Of a stretch of 30,676 nucleotides of DNA, positions 1 through 7,208 are shown one piece after another. Position numbers and translations under genes: made by a program. Within the stretch, counting starts at the first letter, position 1, and every line of letters starts with the position of its first letter. Origin of the DNA: DATBMA01 sp036555105 (GTDB taxonomy: Bacteria; Actinomycetota; Acidimicrobiia; Spongiisociales; ZC4RG35); contig DATBMA010000122.1 in the NCBI GenBank assembly GCA_036555105.1, forward strand, positions 1 through 30,676, in the 5' to 3' direction. The notes beneath the pieces were generated by a model. That model was not told where the DNA came from, searched no databases, and saw only the letters and a program-made list of their open reading frames with translations.

Positions 1-48
1 CCGCCGTTGTTGTTGCCGCCGCCGTTGTTGTTGCCGCCGCCGCCACCC
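1..48 (-). repeat. In-frame Gly-Asn codon repeat in the pilin tail
   Basis: An 18-bp unit (GGC GGC GGC AAC AAC AAC on the minus strand) occurs about twice plus a partial copy and continues past the window edge. It encodes alternating Gly3 and Asn3 blocks in the pilin C-terminus. Because the unit is a multiple of three, slippage would change tail length without breaking the frame. Confidence 0.8.
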
Positions 49-233
49 TGCTGCTGATTACCGCCGCCGGTCTGGCCGGTGCCGATCACGCCCGCTACAG
101 AAGAGAACGTCTCGCTGGTCTGAGCGCCGGCGAACCGCACGGCGGTCATTGCGATGACTCCGATCAAGACGAGCAAGAAGGCGTATTCGACCATCGACGC
201 CCCGCGCTCGCGCACCCTGGACCACCTGCCCAT
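1..233 (-). CDS. Flp-type (type IVb) pilin, 3' end cut by the window
   Basis: Reading the minus strand from ATG at 233 gives an open frame of 77 codons that leaves the window without a stop. The protein starts with a short basic segment, then RERGASMVEYAFLLVLIGVIA, the hallmark of Flp/Fap pilins: a Gly-Ala cleavage site for a TadV-like prepilin peptidase, the Glu at +5 (VEYAF) and one hydrophobic helix (about residues 15-33). After SETFSSVAG the chain becomes a low-complexity tail of GGG and NNN blocks, which is unusual because Flp pilins are generally 50-70 residues and end soon after the helix. A clear ribosome site (GGAGG, 5 bases before ATG) supports this start. Other tad/flp genes would lie beyond the left edge. 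The family call is confident; the full length and the role of the tail are not visible. Confidence 0.85.
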   Translation of the reverse strand, partial: MGRWSRVRERGASMVEYAFLLVLIGVIAMTAVRFAGAQTSETFSSVAGVIGTGQTGGGNQQQGGGGGNNNGGGNNNG

Positions 234-336
234 CAGTTCCTCCCACTCGTTACCCGATGCGCATTCTTTCCGACAAGCTGGTCAGGGGATATGGCTCGCC
301 AGACCCATGCACGGAGGGTGGTCGGAGCCGCGCTGC

Positions 337-2064
337 CTAACGAACGACTGCGATCACTGCGCCGGCTGCCACGGTGTCGCCTGGCTGGATGCGAAGGTCA
401 ACCACTTCCCCTGCGGCCGGGGAGCGCACTTCATTCTCCATCTTCATCGCCTCCAGCACGCAGATGGGATTGCCTGGCGCCACCTTGTCGCCCGCCTTGA
501 CGTGCACTTTGACGATCGTTCCTTGCATCGGAGCGGTGACGACCCCGTCGGTGGGGGCGTTGGCGGGGCGGTCGAGCTTGGGAGGGCGCCTTCGAACCGA
601 CGAAGGCGCCACCGGCACGTCAGGTGACCAGTAGGCGACGGTGAACCGCCTGCCGCCAATCTCGACGGTCATCTCGCGGCGGCTGAGCTGCTCCTCGGAC
701 GGAAGCGTGGGGCCGGCGTCAGGACCGGGCGCTGGGAGGACTACCGACTCCTCCATCCAGCGCGTGTGGTGCCTCGCATTCAGGAAGTCGTCGTGTGCGA
801 GGACGGCCTGGTGCGCGGGGATGGTGGTCGCCACTCCGGTGACCGTGTACTCGGAGAGCGCTCGCCGGCCGCGGGCGATTGCTTGCTCCCGGTCGGCTCC
901 CCAAACCACCAGCTTCGCCATGAGGTTGTCGTAGTAGGGGCTGATGCGGGTGCTTGGCCTCACCCAGCTGTCGACCCTCACTCCCGGCCCGGACGGCTCC
1001 CGGTAGTCCACGACCTGACCGGGTGAGGGGATGTATCCACGGGCCGGATCTTCGGCGTTGATCCTGAACTCGATGGCGTGACCGCGGCTGCTGACATCGT
1101 CGAGGTCGAGTGGCTCTCCATCGGCGATTCGCAACTGCCAGGCGACCATATCCAGACCGGTCACCATCTCGGTGACGGTGTGCTCGACTTGAAGGCGCGT
1201 GTTCATCTCGAGGAAATAGAACTGATCAGCCGCCACCAGGAATTCGATCGTGCCGGCGTTCACGTAGCCGCAGGCGGAGGCGGCGGCCAGGGCGGCCTCG
1301 CCGATTGCCTGCCGCATCTTCGGGTCGAGAGCCGGGGAGGGAGTCTCCTCGATGAGCTTCTGGTGCCGGCGTTGAACGGAGCAGTCACGCTCGCCCACGA
1401 AGACGCCGTGCCCTGCATGATCGAACAGGATCTGGGCCTCCACGTGGCGGGGGCGGTCGAGGTATCGCTCGACGTAGACCTCAGGGCTCCCGAAATAGGC
1501 GTCCGCCTCCCGGCGAGCTCCTTCGAACGCCTCCGTCAACCCGGCGGCCTCCTCAACCACCCGGAGCCCTTTTCCGCCTCCTCCATGGGCGGCTTTGATC
1601 GCAACCGGGTAGCCGAACTCGGCTGCAGCGGCCTCGACCTCCGCCACCGAGGCAAGGGGCTCGACCGTCCCCGGCACGGTCGGCACCCCGGCGGCCGCGG
1701 CAGTCCGGCGGGAGGTGACCTTGTCCCCCATCGCGGCGATGGCGGCGGCGGGGGGGCCGACCCAGATGAGCCCGGCGTCCGTCACGGCTTTGGCGAAACC
1801 GGCGTTCTCGGAGAGGAACCCGTAGCCGGGATGTATCGCCTCGGCGCGGGAGGCGGATGCCACCTCGAGCACCCGCTTGGCATTCAGATACGACTCCGCA
1901 GCAGGAGCCGGGCCGACGCTCCACGCCTCGTCGGCCAGCTCGACGTGGAGGGCGTCCCGGTCCAATTCGGAATAGATCGCGATGGTGCGGAGCCCGAGCT
2001 CGCGGGCGGTGCGGATGACCCGCACAGCGATCTCACCTCGGTTTGCGATCAGCAGGCTCTTCAT
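337..2064 (-). CDS. accA: Acyl-CoA carboxylase alpha subunit (biotin carboxylase + BCCP)
   Basis: This 575-residue protein carries out ATP-dependent carboxylation of biotin and bears the biotin itself. The N-terminal fold starts MKSLLIANRGEIAVRVIRTA, the ATP-grasp loop GGGGKG is at residues 161-166, and EMNTRLQVEH marks the catalytic core. The C-terminal 70 residues are a biotinyl domain with EAMKMEN, whose central Lys (about K541) is the biotin site. At 575 residues it is the short actinobacterial AccA3/BccA type, not the 650-700-residue propionyl- or methylcrotonyl-CoA form. The start ATG has no strong ribosome site. It lies 66 bases downstream of the beta-subunit gene on the same strand, so both are probably co-transcribed. 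Products would be malonyl-CoA and/or methylmalonyl-CoA for lipid synthesis. Function is certain at family level; the acyl substrate is set by the beta subunit. Confidence 0.95.
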   Translation of the reverse strand: MKSLLIANRGEIAVRVIRTARELGLRTIAIYSELDRDALHVELADEAWSVGPAPAAESYLNAKRVLEVASASRAEAIHPGYGFLSENAGFAKAVTDAGLIWVGPPAAAIAAMGDKVTSRRTAAAAGVPTVPGTVEPLASVAEVEAAAAEFGYPVAIKAAHGGGGKGLRVVEEAAGLTEAFEGARREADAYFGSPEVYVERYLDRPRHVEAQILFDHAGHGVFVGERDCSVQRRHQKLIEETPSPALDPKMRQAIGEAALAAASACGYVNAGTIEFLVAADQFYFLEMNTRLQVEHTVTEMVTGLDMVAWQLRIADGEPLDLDDVSSRGHAIEFRINAEDPARGYIPSPGQVVDYREPSGPGVRVDSWVRPSTRISPYYDNLMAKLVVWGADREQAIARGRRALSEYTVTGVATTIPAHQAVLAHDDFLNARHHTRWMEESVVLPAPGPDAGPTLPSEEQLSRREMTVEIGGRRFTVAYWSPDVPVAPSSVRRRPPKLDRPANAPTDGVVTAPMQGTIVKVHVKAGDKVAPGNPICVLEAMKMENEVRSPAAGEVVDLRIQPGDTVAAGAVIAVVR

Positions 2065-2130
2065 GGGCGGATGAGAGTCTGGCAGCGGCGAGATCGGTGG
2101 GCCTGCTCGGACAGGCGGCGGAGCGCCTTC

Positions 2131-3681
2131 CTACAGGGGGATGTTGCCGTGCTTCTTCTGCGGCATCCGGTCGCGCTTGTTGCGAAGCATGTCGAACGCC
2201 CTGATCAGCTTCATCCTGGTCTCGCGCGGCTCGATCACCTCGTCGACCAGGCCCAGCTCGGCGGCCTGGTATGGGTTGTTGAACGTTGCCTCGTAGTCGG
2301 AGATCAATTCCGTGCGCTTCTGCTCAGGGTCCTCCGAGTCCTGGAGCTCACGGCGAAAGATCACGTTCACCGCCCCCTGGGCACCCATCACCGCGATCTC
2401 GGCCGAGGGCCAGGCATAGACGAGGTCGGCGCCGATCCCGCGGGCGTTCATCACCAGATAGGCGCCGCCGTAGGCCTTGCGGGTTATGACCGAGACCCGA
2501 GGGACGGTGGCCTCGCAGTACGCGTAGAGGAGCTTGGCCCCATGCCGGATGATCCCCCCGTGCTCCTGGTCGATGCCGGGGAGGAAGCCTGGCACGTCCA
2601 CGAACGTCAGCAGGGGGATGTTGAAGGAGTCGCAGAAGCGGACGAACCTCGCCCCCTTCTCGGAGGCCGAGATGTCGAGCGTGCCGGCAAGAGCCTCGGG
2701 CTGATTGGCGACGATCCCGACCGTGTGGCCGTCCAGCCGGGCCAGCCCGACGATGAGGTTGCGCGCCCACTGCTCGTGCACCTGCAGGAACTCGCCGTCG
2801 TCGACCACCGACTCGATCACCGTCGTCATGTCGTATGGCTGTGAGGCCGAGTCGGGTATGAGCTCATCCAACGAGTCGTCGATGCGGTCGCGGCTGTCCG
2901 TGGGGGCGAAGTAGGGGGGCAGCTCCAGGTTGTTCTGGGGGAGGAACGAGATCAGGTACCGGACAGCATCTAGGGCGTCGCTGCCGGTCGGGTAGACGAA
3001 GTGGGTCACGCCGGAGATGGCAGCGTGGGTCCCCGCCCCGCCCAACTCCTCGAAAGTGACGTCCTCGCCGGTCACGGCCTTGATGACGTCGGGGCCGGTG
3101 ATGAAGAGGTGGCTTCCCCCTTCGACCTGGAAGACGAAGTCGGTGATGGCAGGGGAGTAGACGGCACCGCCGGCGCAGGGGCCCATGATCACCGAGATCT
3201 GGGGTATGACCCCGGAAGCGCGGACGTTGCGGGCAAAGATGCGCCCGTAACCATCCAGCGACCCAACGCCTTCCTGAATACGCGCCCCGCCCGAATCCTT
3301 GAGACCGACGATCGGCGCCCCCACCTCCATCGCCAGATCCATTACTTTGCAGATCTTGTCGGCCACTGCCTGGCCGAGGCTTCCCCCATAGACGGTGAAG
3401 TCCTCGGCGAACACGAACACGGTGCGGCCGTCGACGGTTCCGAAGCCGGTGACCACGGCATCGCCCAGCGGCCGCCTCGACTCGATCCCGAACCCGGTCG
3501 CCCGATGCCGGACGAACATATCGACTTCCTGGAACGAGCCCTTGTCGAGCAGGTTCTCGACCCGCTCGCGGGCGGTCAGCTTGCCCTGTTCGTGCTGACG
3601 ATCGACTGCCCGGCGGCTGCCGGCATGGAGAGCGTCCTCACGGAGCTTCCGCAGGTGCTCGATGCGGTCTTCGGTTCCCAC
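2131..3681 (-). CDS. Acyl-CoA carboxylase beta subunit (carboxyltransferase)
   Basis: The 516-residue protein transfers the carboxyl group from biotin to an acyl-CoA. Two crotonase-like halves are visible: the first with GLKDSGGARIQEGV and GPCAGGAVYSPA (oxyanion loop), the second with FVDVPGFLPG and TRKAYGGAY. The length is typical of PccB/AccD5 (about 510-550). The start is GTG, chosen because AGGAGG lies 4-5 bases upstream. The residue after KAYGGAY, which in characterised PccB proteins is Asp and in acetyl-CoA-accepting AccB is Ile, is Leu here (L409), so acetyl-CoA or mixed use is plausible. It is followed by the alpha subunit and divergent from the biotin ligase 41 bases away. No epsilon subunit gene was found. 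The family is certain; the exact substrate is inferred. Confidence 0.94.
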   Translation of the reverse strand: MGTEDRIEHLRKLREDALHAGSRRAVDRQHEQGKLTARERVENLLDKGSFQEVDMFVRHRATGFGIESRRPLGDAVVTGFGTVDGRTVFVFAEDFTVYGGSLGQAVADKICKVMDLAMEVGAPIVGLKDSGGARIQEGVGSLDGYGRIFARNVRASGVIPQISVIMGPCAGGAVYSPAITDFVFQVEGGSHLFITGPDVIKAVTGEDVTFEELGGAGTHAAISGVTHFVYPTGSDALDAVRYLISFLPQNNLELPPYFAPTDSRDRIDDSLDELIPDSASQPYDMTTVIESVVDDGEFLQVHEQWARNLIVGLARLDGHTVGIVANQPEALAGTLDISASEKGARFVRFCDSFNIPLLTFVDVPGFLPGIDQEHGGIIRHGAKLLYAYCEATVPRVSVITRKAYGGAYLVMNARGIGADLVYAWPSAEIAVMGAQGAVNVIFRRELQDSEDPEQKRTELISDYEATFNNPYQAAELGLVDEVIEPRETRMKLIRAFDMLRNKRDRMPQKKHGNIPL

Positions 3682-3722
3682 CGCTCCTCCTAGGCTGCGG
3701 TTTCGACTCCGCCGTGCCGTAG

Positions 3723-4406
3723 ATGATTACACGCCACTCCCTGGTCGAGGTGGATCAGGTCCCATCCACCCAGGACGAGGCCCGTGATCGTTATGAGGGT
3801 ATTCCCCTCCTGGTATGGGCGAGAGAACAGACCAGCGGCCGTGGGCGCTCCGGGTCGGAGTGGGCCGAGGCGCCGCGGGCGCTCGCCACCAGCCTCGCCT
3901 TCGAACCGGAATGGCCTGCCCCGGCCTGGGGGCCGTTGCCATTGGTGGCCGGCCTTGCCGCCTGTGATGCGGTCGGGCCGGAAATCGCCCTCAAGTGGCC
4001 CAACGACCTGATCCTGGGCCTCCGGAAAGTGGGAGGCATCCTGGTCGAGGCCTCAGACAGGGTGGTGGTGGCAGGGTTGGGGTTGAACCTCTGGTGGCCG
4101 GAGCCGCCCGTAGGGATCGCCGGTGTGTTGACGGTGGACCCTGGCGAGACTCTGGGCAAGGAGATCGCCGAGCGGTGGGCGAGCTCTCTCCTGGACCGGC
4201 TCAGGCGGCCTGCTTCGGATTGGGGCCGGGATGAGTACCGGCAGGTGTCGGTGACCATCGGGCGAGACGTGGCTTGGGATCCGGACGGTGCAGGCCGAGC
4301 TGTGGATGTCGATGTCGATGGGGGACTCATCGTCGAGTCGGGTCCGAGCCGGATCACGCTGCGCTCGGGCGAAGTACGCAACCTCAGGCCGGGGCAGATG
4401 CGGTGA
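3723..4406 (+). CDS. birA: Biotin-[acyl-CoA-carboxylase] ligase, HTH-less
   Basis: The 227-residue enzyme activates biotin with ATP and attaches it to the BCCP Lys of the neighbouring carboxylase. Seen directly: GRGRSG (residues 39-44), the loop that holds biotinyl-AMP; KWPNDL (91-96); and the Lys-containing RKVGGILVE segment (101-109). A small C-terminal SH3-like domain follows from about residue 180. There is no N-terminal helix-turn-helix, so it is a class I ligase and should not repress transcription. It is divergent from the carboxylase beta gene with only 41 bases between, so the two probably share a bidirectional promoter region. It converges with the hydrolase-like gene that ends at 4421. 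A start at 3723 gives the expected N-terminus, though no ribosome site is visible. Confidence 0.93.
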   Translation: MITRHSLVEVDQVPSTQDEARDRYEGIPLLVWAREQTSGRGRSGSEWAEAPRALATSLAFEPEWPAPAWGPLPLVAGLAACDAVGPEIALKWPNDLILGLRKVGGILVEASDRVVVAGLGLNLWWPEPPVGIAGVLTVDPGETLGKEIAERWASSLLDRLRRPASDWGRDEYRQVSVTIGRDVAWDPDGAGRAVDVDVDGGLIVESGPSRITLRSGEVRNLRPGQMR

Positions 4407-4420
4407 GGGCCTGAGGCTGC

Positions 4421-5137
4421 TCAGCCCAGGTCTTCGACCTCGGCTGCCGGCAGGGCCGCCAGCAGGAACGCGGTGACACGCGCCTCCGCATCTTCGGCTG
4501 CCCCCGGGTCGTAGGCAGGCGAGTCGATGTCCCAGAAGCCCGAGCCGGCTCCCGCATAGAGAAGCCACTGCCCGCGCGGGGTTGAGCCTTGGGCCTCATC
4601 CACCAGTCCGGCCGGGGTGGCCTCGTCTTCGGCTCCGTACAGCCCGAGGACGGGCGCAGCGATGTGAGGGAGCAGGCCCAGAACGGGATGCTCGCCGGCC
4701 TCGTCACCCCACAGCGGCCCGCCCAGCGTCACAACGGCTCGCACCCATGGCCGGTAGGCGGCGTGGATGAGCACAGTTCGCCCACCGGAGCCAGTCCCGA
4801 TCAAGCCGATGGCCTCCGGGTAGGTCCAGTCGATGTCGTCGGAGGCGAGGAACTGCTGGGCTTCGTCGAGGTCGACTCCCACCCGCTCGTCGTCAGCGTC
4901 GTCACCACCCCTGGCCGAGCCGATCGCCACCACCGCCAGTCCCCGTCGGGCCAGCCGCCGGGCGAGGTCTTTGACCTCGGAGGTGACCAGGCCGCGGTCG
5001 GGGGCGAGCAAGGCTGCCGGGAATCGTCCGAATTGATCCGGCCTGGCGATGTAGCCGGGGGCATAGCCCGAGCCTGTCGGCACCCCGAACGGCCCATAGA
5101 GGATCGAGAAGGCGCCCTCATGGGCAAGTACCGCCAT
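4421..5137 (-). CDS. Dienelactone hydrolase-like protein, catalytic residues lost
   Basis: The 238-residue chain has the alpha/beta-hydrolase layout of the dienelactone hydrolase family: a central nucleophile elbow, an acid after strand 7, and a YxGAGxxF stretch near the C-terminus. In the family the elbow is G-x-C-x-G-G; here it is GTGSGG (114-119), with Gly116 in the nucleophile place. The acid is kept (GAEDEATP, D171), but the catalytic His of the GAGHAF-type motif is replaced by Ser199 (YAGAGSGF). Two of three triad residues are therefore missing. It may be a non-catalytic binding protein, or Ser117 may have taken over. It is monocistronic on the minus strand, with its 5' end next to an octamer repeat array. 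The reading frame is intact, so it is not a simple pseudogene. The fold is a confident call; the activity is unknown. Confidence 0.75.
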   Translation of the reverse strand: MAVLAHEGAFSILYGPFGVPTGSGYAPGYIARPDQFGRFPAALLAPDRGLVTSEVKDLARRLARRGLAVVAIGSARGGDDADDERVGVDLDEAQQFLASDDIDWTYPEAIGLIGTGSGGRTVLIHAAYRPWVRAVVTLGGPLWGDEAGEHPVLGLLPHIAAPVLGLYGAEDEATPAGLVDEAQGSTPRGQWLLYAGAGSGFWDIDSPAYDPGAAEDAEARVTAFLLAALPAAEVEDLG

Positions 5138-5152
5138 GACGAGAGGGTAATG

Positions 5153-5232
5153 ACGGTCTCACGGTCCCGAGGTCTCACGGTCTCACGGTCTCACGGTCAC
5201 AGGGTCTCACGGTCACACGGTCTCACGGTCTC
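5153..5232 (+). repeat. Octamer tandem array, 10 units of ACGGTCTC
   Basis: Ten 8-bp units stand in perfect phase. Six are exactly ACGGTCTC or differ only at the first two bases, and the rest carry one or two substitutions (ACGGTCCC, ACGGTCAC, AGGGTCTC). The array fills the space between the divergent hydrolase-like gene and the fluoride riboswitch. There are no spacers, so it is not a CRISPR. Confidence 0.95.
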
Positions 5233-5251
5233 ACGCGTACCATGTGGCTCA

Positions 5252-5301
5252 CGGCGATGGGGCTCGCCGTCAACCGCGGACTCCGCTGATAGCTCCTACC
5301 G
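5252..5301 (+). promoter_or_regulatory. Fluoride riboswitch (crcB motif)
   Basis: The sequence matches the crcB-motif aptamer in order and pairing. P1 is GGCGA/TCGCC (5253-5257 with 5264-5268). The P1 loop bases GGGGC (5259-5263) can pair with GCTCC (5292-5296) as the pseudoknot, with one G-U pair. After CAACC, P2 is GCGG/CCGC (5276-5279 with 5283-5286), followed by the conserved CTGATAGCTCCTAC. It sits 17 bases before the crcB start, with the ribosome site AAGGAG (5307-5312) just after it, so control by exposing or hiding that site is likely. A possible -10 element TACCAT lies at 5238-5243, which would start the RNA almost at the aptamer. In this class fluoride binding turns expression on. 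Confidence 0.9.
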
Positions 5302-5317
5302 AGCAGAAGGAGTTGTC

Positions 5318-5677
5318 ATGCGGTTCCTGTGGGTGGGCCTGGGCGGTGCTGTCGGTTCGGTGGTTCGCTACGCCATCGGGGTCGGTGCGGTGTACCAACG
5401 GTTCCCTTGGTCGACGATGGCGATCAACCTTGTGGGAGCGTTCCTTCTCGGGCTGCTGCTGACGCTCGGCGTCGGAAGGATCCCGATCGCGGTGCTCACC
5501 CCGCTGGCGGTGGGGCTGCTGGGAGGGTTCACCACCTTCTCGGCCTTTGCCTGGGAAGCCTTCACGATGGGACGGGGCGGCCAGATGGGCTGGTCACTCG
5601 CCTACGCGGTCGGCTCAGTGGTCGGAGGCTGGCTGCTGGCCTGGCTCGGCTACGGCCTTGGCCAGGCGCTGAGATAG
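5318..5677 (+). CDS. crcB: Fluoride ion channel/exporter CrcB (Fluc)
   Basis: The 119-residue membrane protein has four hydrophobic helices (about 3-22, 33-53, 58-78, 93-117). Family marks are present: GGAVGSVVRY at the start (G9, G13, R17), INLVGAFLLG in helix 2 (N37), and GGFTTFSAF (69-77), which carries the Phe and polar residues lining the fluoride pore. It expels fluoride passively and protects cytoplasmic enzymes. There is one gene copy, so it should form a dual-topology homodimer. The start ATG has AAGGAG 5 bases upstream. A longer open frame reaching back to 4589 runs antisense through the hydrolase gene and through the repeats and riboswitch, and is not real. Regulation by the riboswitch directly upstream is well supported. 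The gene is bracketed by ACGGTCNC octamer arrays. Confidence 0.95.
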   Translation: MRFLWVGLGGAVGSVVRYAIGVGAVYQRFPWSTMAINLVGAFLLGLLLTLGVGRIPIAVLTPLAVGLLGGFTTFSAFAWEAFTMGRGGQMGWSLAYAVGSVVGGWLLAWLGYGLGQALR

Positions 5678-5709
5678 ACGGTCCCACGGTCGCACGGTCG
5701 CACGGTGCC
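5678..5709 (+). repeat. Octamer array, 4 units of ACGGTCNC
   Basis: Four in-phase 8-bp units (ACGGTCCC, ACGGTCGC twice, ACGGTGCC) begin at the base after the crcB stop codon. They are the same unit and orientation as the array at 5153-5232 on the other side of the gene. Confidence 0.9.
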
Positions 5710-5775
5710 ACGACCCGATTTTCGCGACCTCGAGGGGGTGGGCTCGACCGCCTGGTGGCACCGCAACGTCTGACC

Positions 5776-5831
5776 TCGAGACTTCGAGACTTCGAGACTT
5801 CGAGACTTCGAGACTTGGAGACCGTGAGACG
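5776..5831 (+). repeat. Octamer array, 7 units of TCGAGACT type
   Basis: Five identical TCGAGACT units are followed by TGGAGACC and GTGAGACG, all in 8-bp phase. The GAGAC core is the reverse complement of the GTCTC core in the array at 5153-5232, so the two arrays have opposite orientation around crcB. With the array at 5678-5709 it fills much of the 233-base gap before the LCP gene; no other gene is seen there. Confidence 0.93.
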
Positions 5832-5910
5832 TGGGACCTGAGACGCAAGATGTTTCATTTACTCCTTTTCCGGGAACCACCGGTAGTCTTTGGGCGTCTC
5901 CTTCAAGATC

Positions 5911-7185
5911 ATGTCCGAGCACTCGCGTCCATCACATTTCTGGCGAAACCTCGTAATCGGTTTGCTGGTCCTCGCCAACCTCGCCCTGGTCGGCGTCTAC
6001 TGGCTGCTTCACACCACCCAAGAGGCATTCGTTACCTCGGCCTCGCAGGTGGAGGAGGTGGTCCCCGAGTTGAATGTCCGCCCGACCAACAACCAGGACC
6101 CCATCACGTTCCTGGTCATCGGCTCGGACAGCCGGGAAGGGCTGGATGACCTCGAGAACTTCGGCAACTTCGCCGGCGCCCGAGCCGACGTGATCATGCT
6201 TCTGAAGGTCTACCCGGACTCGGACAAGGCACAGATCCTGAGCATCCCCCGCGATCTGCTCGTGGGCATCCCCGGCCACGGCGAGAACCGGATCAACTCC
6301 GCCTACAGCCTTGGCGGGGCCGCTCTCATGGTGCGGACCGTCAAGGAGGTCACCGGCCTCCCGATCCACCACTATGTCGAGGTCGACTTTGCCGGCTTCC
6401 AGGCGATCGTGGACCAGGTCGACGGGGTCTACTTCGACTTCGAGTATCCGGCTCGCGACAAGAAATCCGGTCTCGAGGTCCAGGCCGGCCATCAACTCCT
6501 CGACGGCTCGCAGGCGCTCGCCCTCGCCCGCTCCCGCCACTACCAGGAGCTGCGCGACGGTCGCTGGCGCTCGGTCGACGGTGGCGACATCGGCCGCACC
6601 GCCCGCCAGCAGCAACTGATCCTGGCCATCATCGATCGCATCGCCCGGCCTTCGTCGATCACCGAGGCCGGAGACCTGGTCACCGCTTTCGCCTCTCATC
6701 TGACGATCGATGCCACCCTGGCCCAGCGCTCCATCATCGAACTCGCCTTCAACATGAGGGGCATCGATGTGTCTGCAATCGAGACCGCCACCGTTCCGGG
6801 CCGCGCCGCCACAGTCGAGGGCCGCTCGGTGCTGAAGATGCAGGAGCCGGAGGCCGGTCAGCTGATCAGCGCGTTCTCCAACGGCCGATCGCTCAACGCC
6901 GAAGAGCCCCTGCGGCTGCAGGTGCTCAACGGAAACGGCCTGTCGGGCAGCGCCGGCAACTGGTCGCAGGTCCTCGAGGACAAGGGGTTCGCCATCGCCA
7001 ACATCGGTGACGCTTCGAGCTCCGAGTTCACCACCACCCTGGTGTTGGTCCCGCCGGATCACATGGAGTACGGCGAGGCAGTGATCGATGCCCTCGGGTT
7101 CGGCGAGGTGACCACCGGTTCCATCGAGGGCGCGGTGGACGCGGTAGTCATTCTGGGGGCTGATGCCGGCACCGCCGCCGGATAG
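5911..7185 (+). CDS. LytR-CpsA-Psr (LCP) family cell-wall ligase
   Basis: This protein of about 424 residues is predicted to transfer polyprenyl-phosphate-linked glycopolymers onto peptidoglycan, on the outer face of the membrane. One N-terminal membrane helix (about residues 13-33) is followed by the LCP domain: VIGSDSRE (69-76), GARADVIM, SIPRDLLVGIPGHGENRINS (Arg and Asp residues that hold the lipid pyrophosphate) and ARSRH. The C-terminal 90 residues (from LRLQVLNGNG) form a LytR_C domain, as in mycobacterial Lcp1/Rv3267. I chose ATG 5911 (MSEHSRPS); an in-frame TTG at 5890 would add seven residues and cannot be excluded. A weak -10-like TAGTCT at 5884-5889 fits the later start. It is followed 23 bases on by ugd, so the two are probably co-transcribed. 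Confidence 0.92.
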   Translation: MSEHSRPSHFWRNLVIGLLVLANLALVGVYWLLHTTQEAFVTSASQVEEVVPELNVRPTNNQDPITFLVIGSDSREGLDDLENFGNFAGARADVIMLLKVYPDSDKAQILSIPRDLLVGIPGHGENRINSAYSLGGAALMVRTVKEVTGLPIHHYVEVDFAGFQAIVDQVDGVYFDFEYPARDKKSGLEVQAGHQLLDGSQALALARSRHYQELRDGRWRSVDGGDIGRTARQQQLILAIIDRIARPSSITEAGDLVTAFASHLTIDATLAQRSIIELAFNMRGIDVSAIETATVPGRAATVEGRSVLKMQEPEAGQLISAFSNGRSLNAEEPLRLQVLNGNGLSGSAGNWSQVLEDKGFAIANIGDASSSEFTTTLVLVPPDHMEYGEAVIDALGFGEVTTGSIEGAVDAVVILGADAGTAAG

Positions 7186-7208
7186 ATTGAGCGGATGAGG
7201 CTCCCCAA

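Noticed and set aside
58..246. 62-residue minus-strand frame
   Set aside because: It is an Arg-rich off-frame reading of the Flp pilin gene.
1078..2844. 588-residue plus-strand open frame
   Set aside because: It is antisense to both carboxylase subunits, whose motifs are unmistakable; long antisense frames are common at this G+C content.
5153..5232. CRISPR array
   Set aside because: Units are 8 bp with no spacers and no cas genes nearby.
4589..5317. Apparent N-terminal extension of crcB (362-residue frame)
   Set aside because: It runs antisense through the hydrolase-like gene, then the repeats and riboswitch; the CrcB N-terminus and ribosome site are at 5318.
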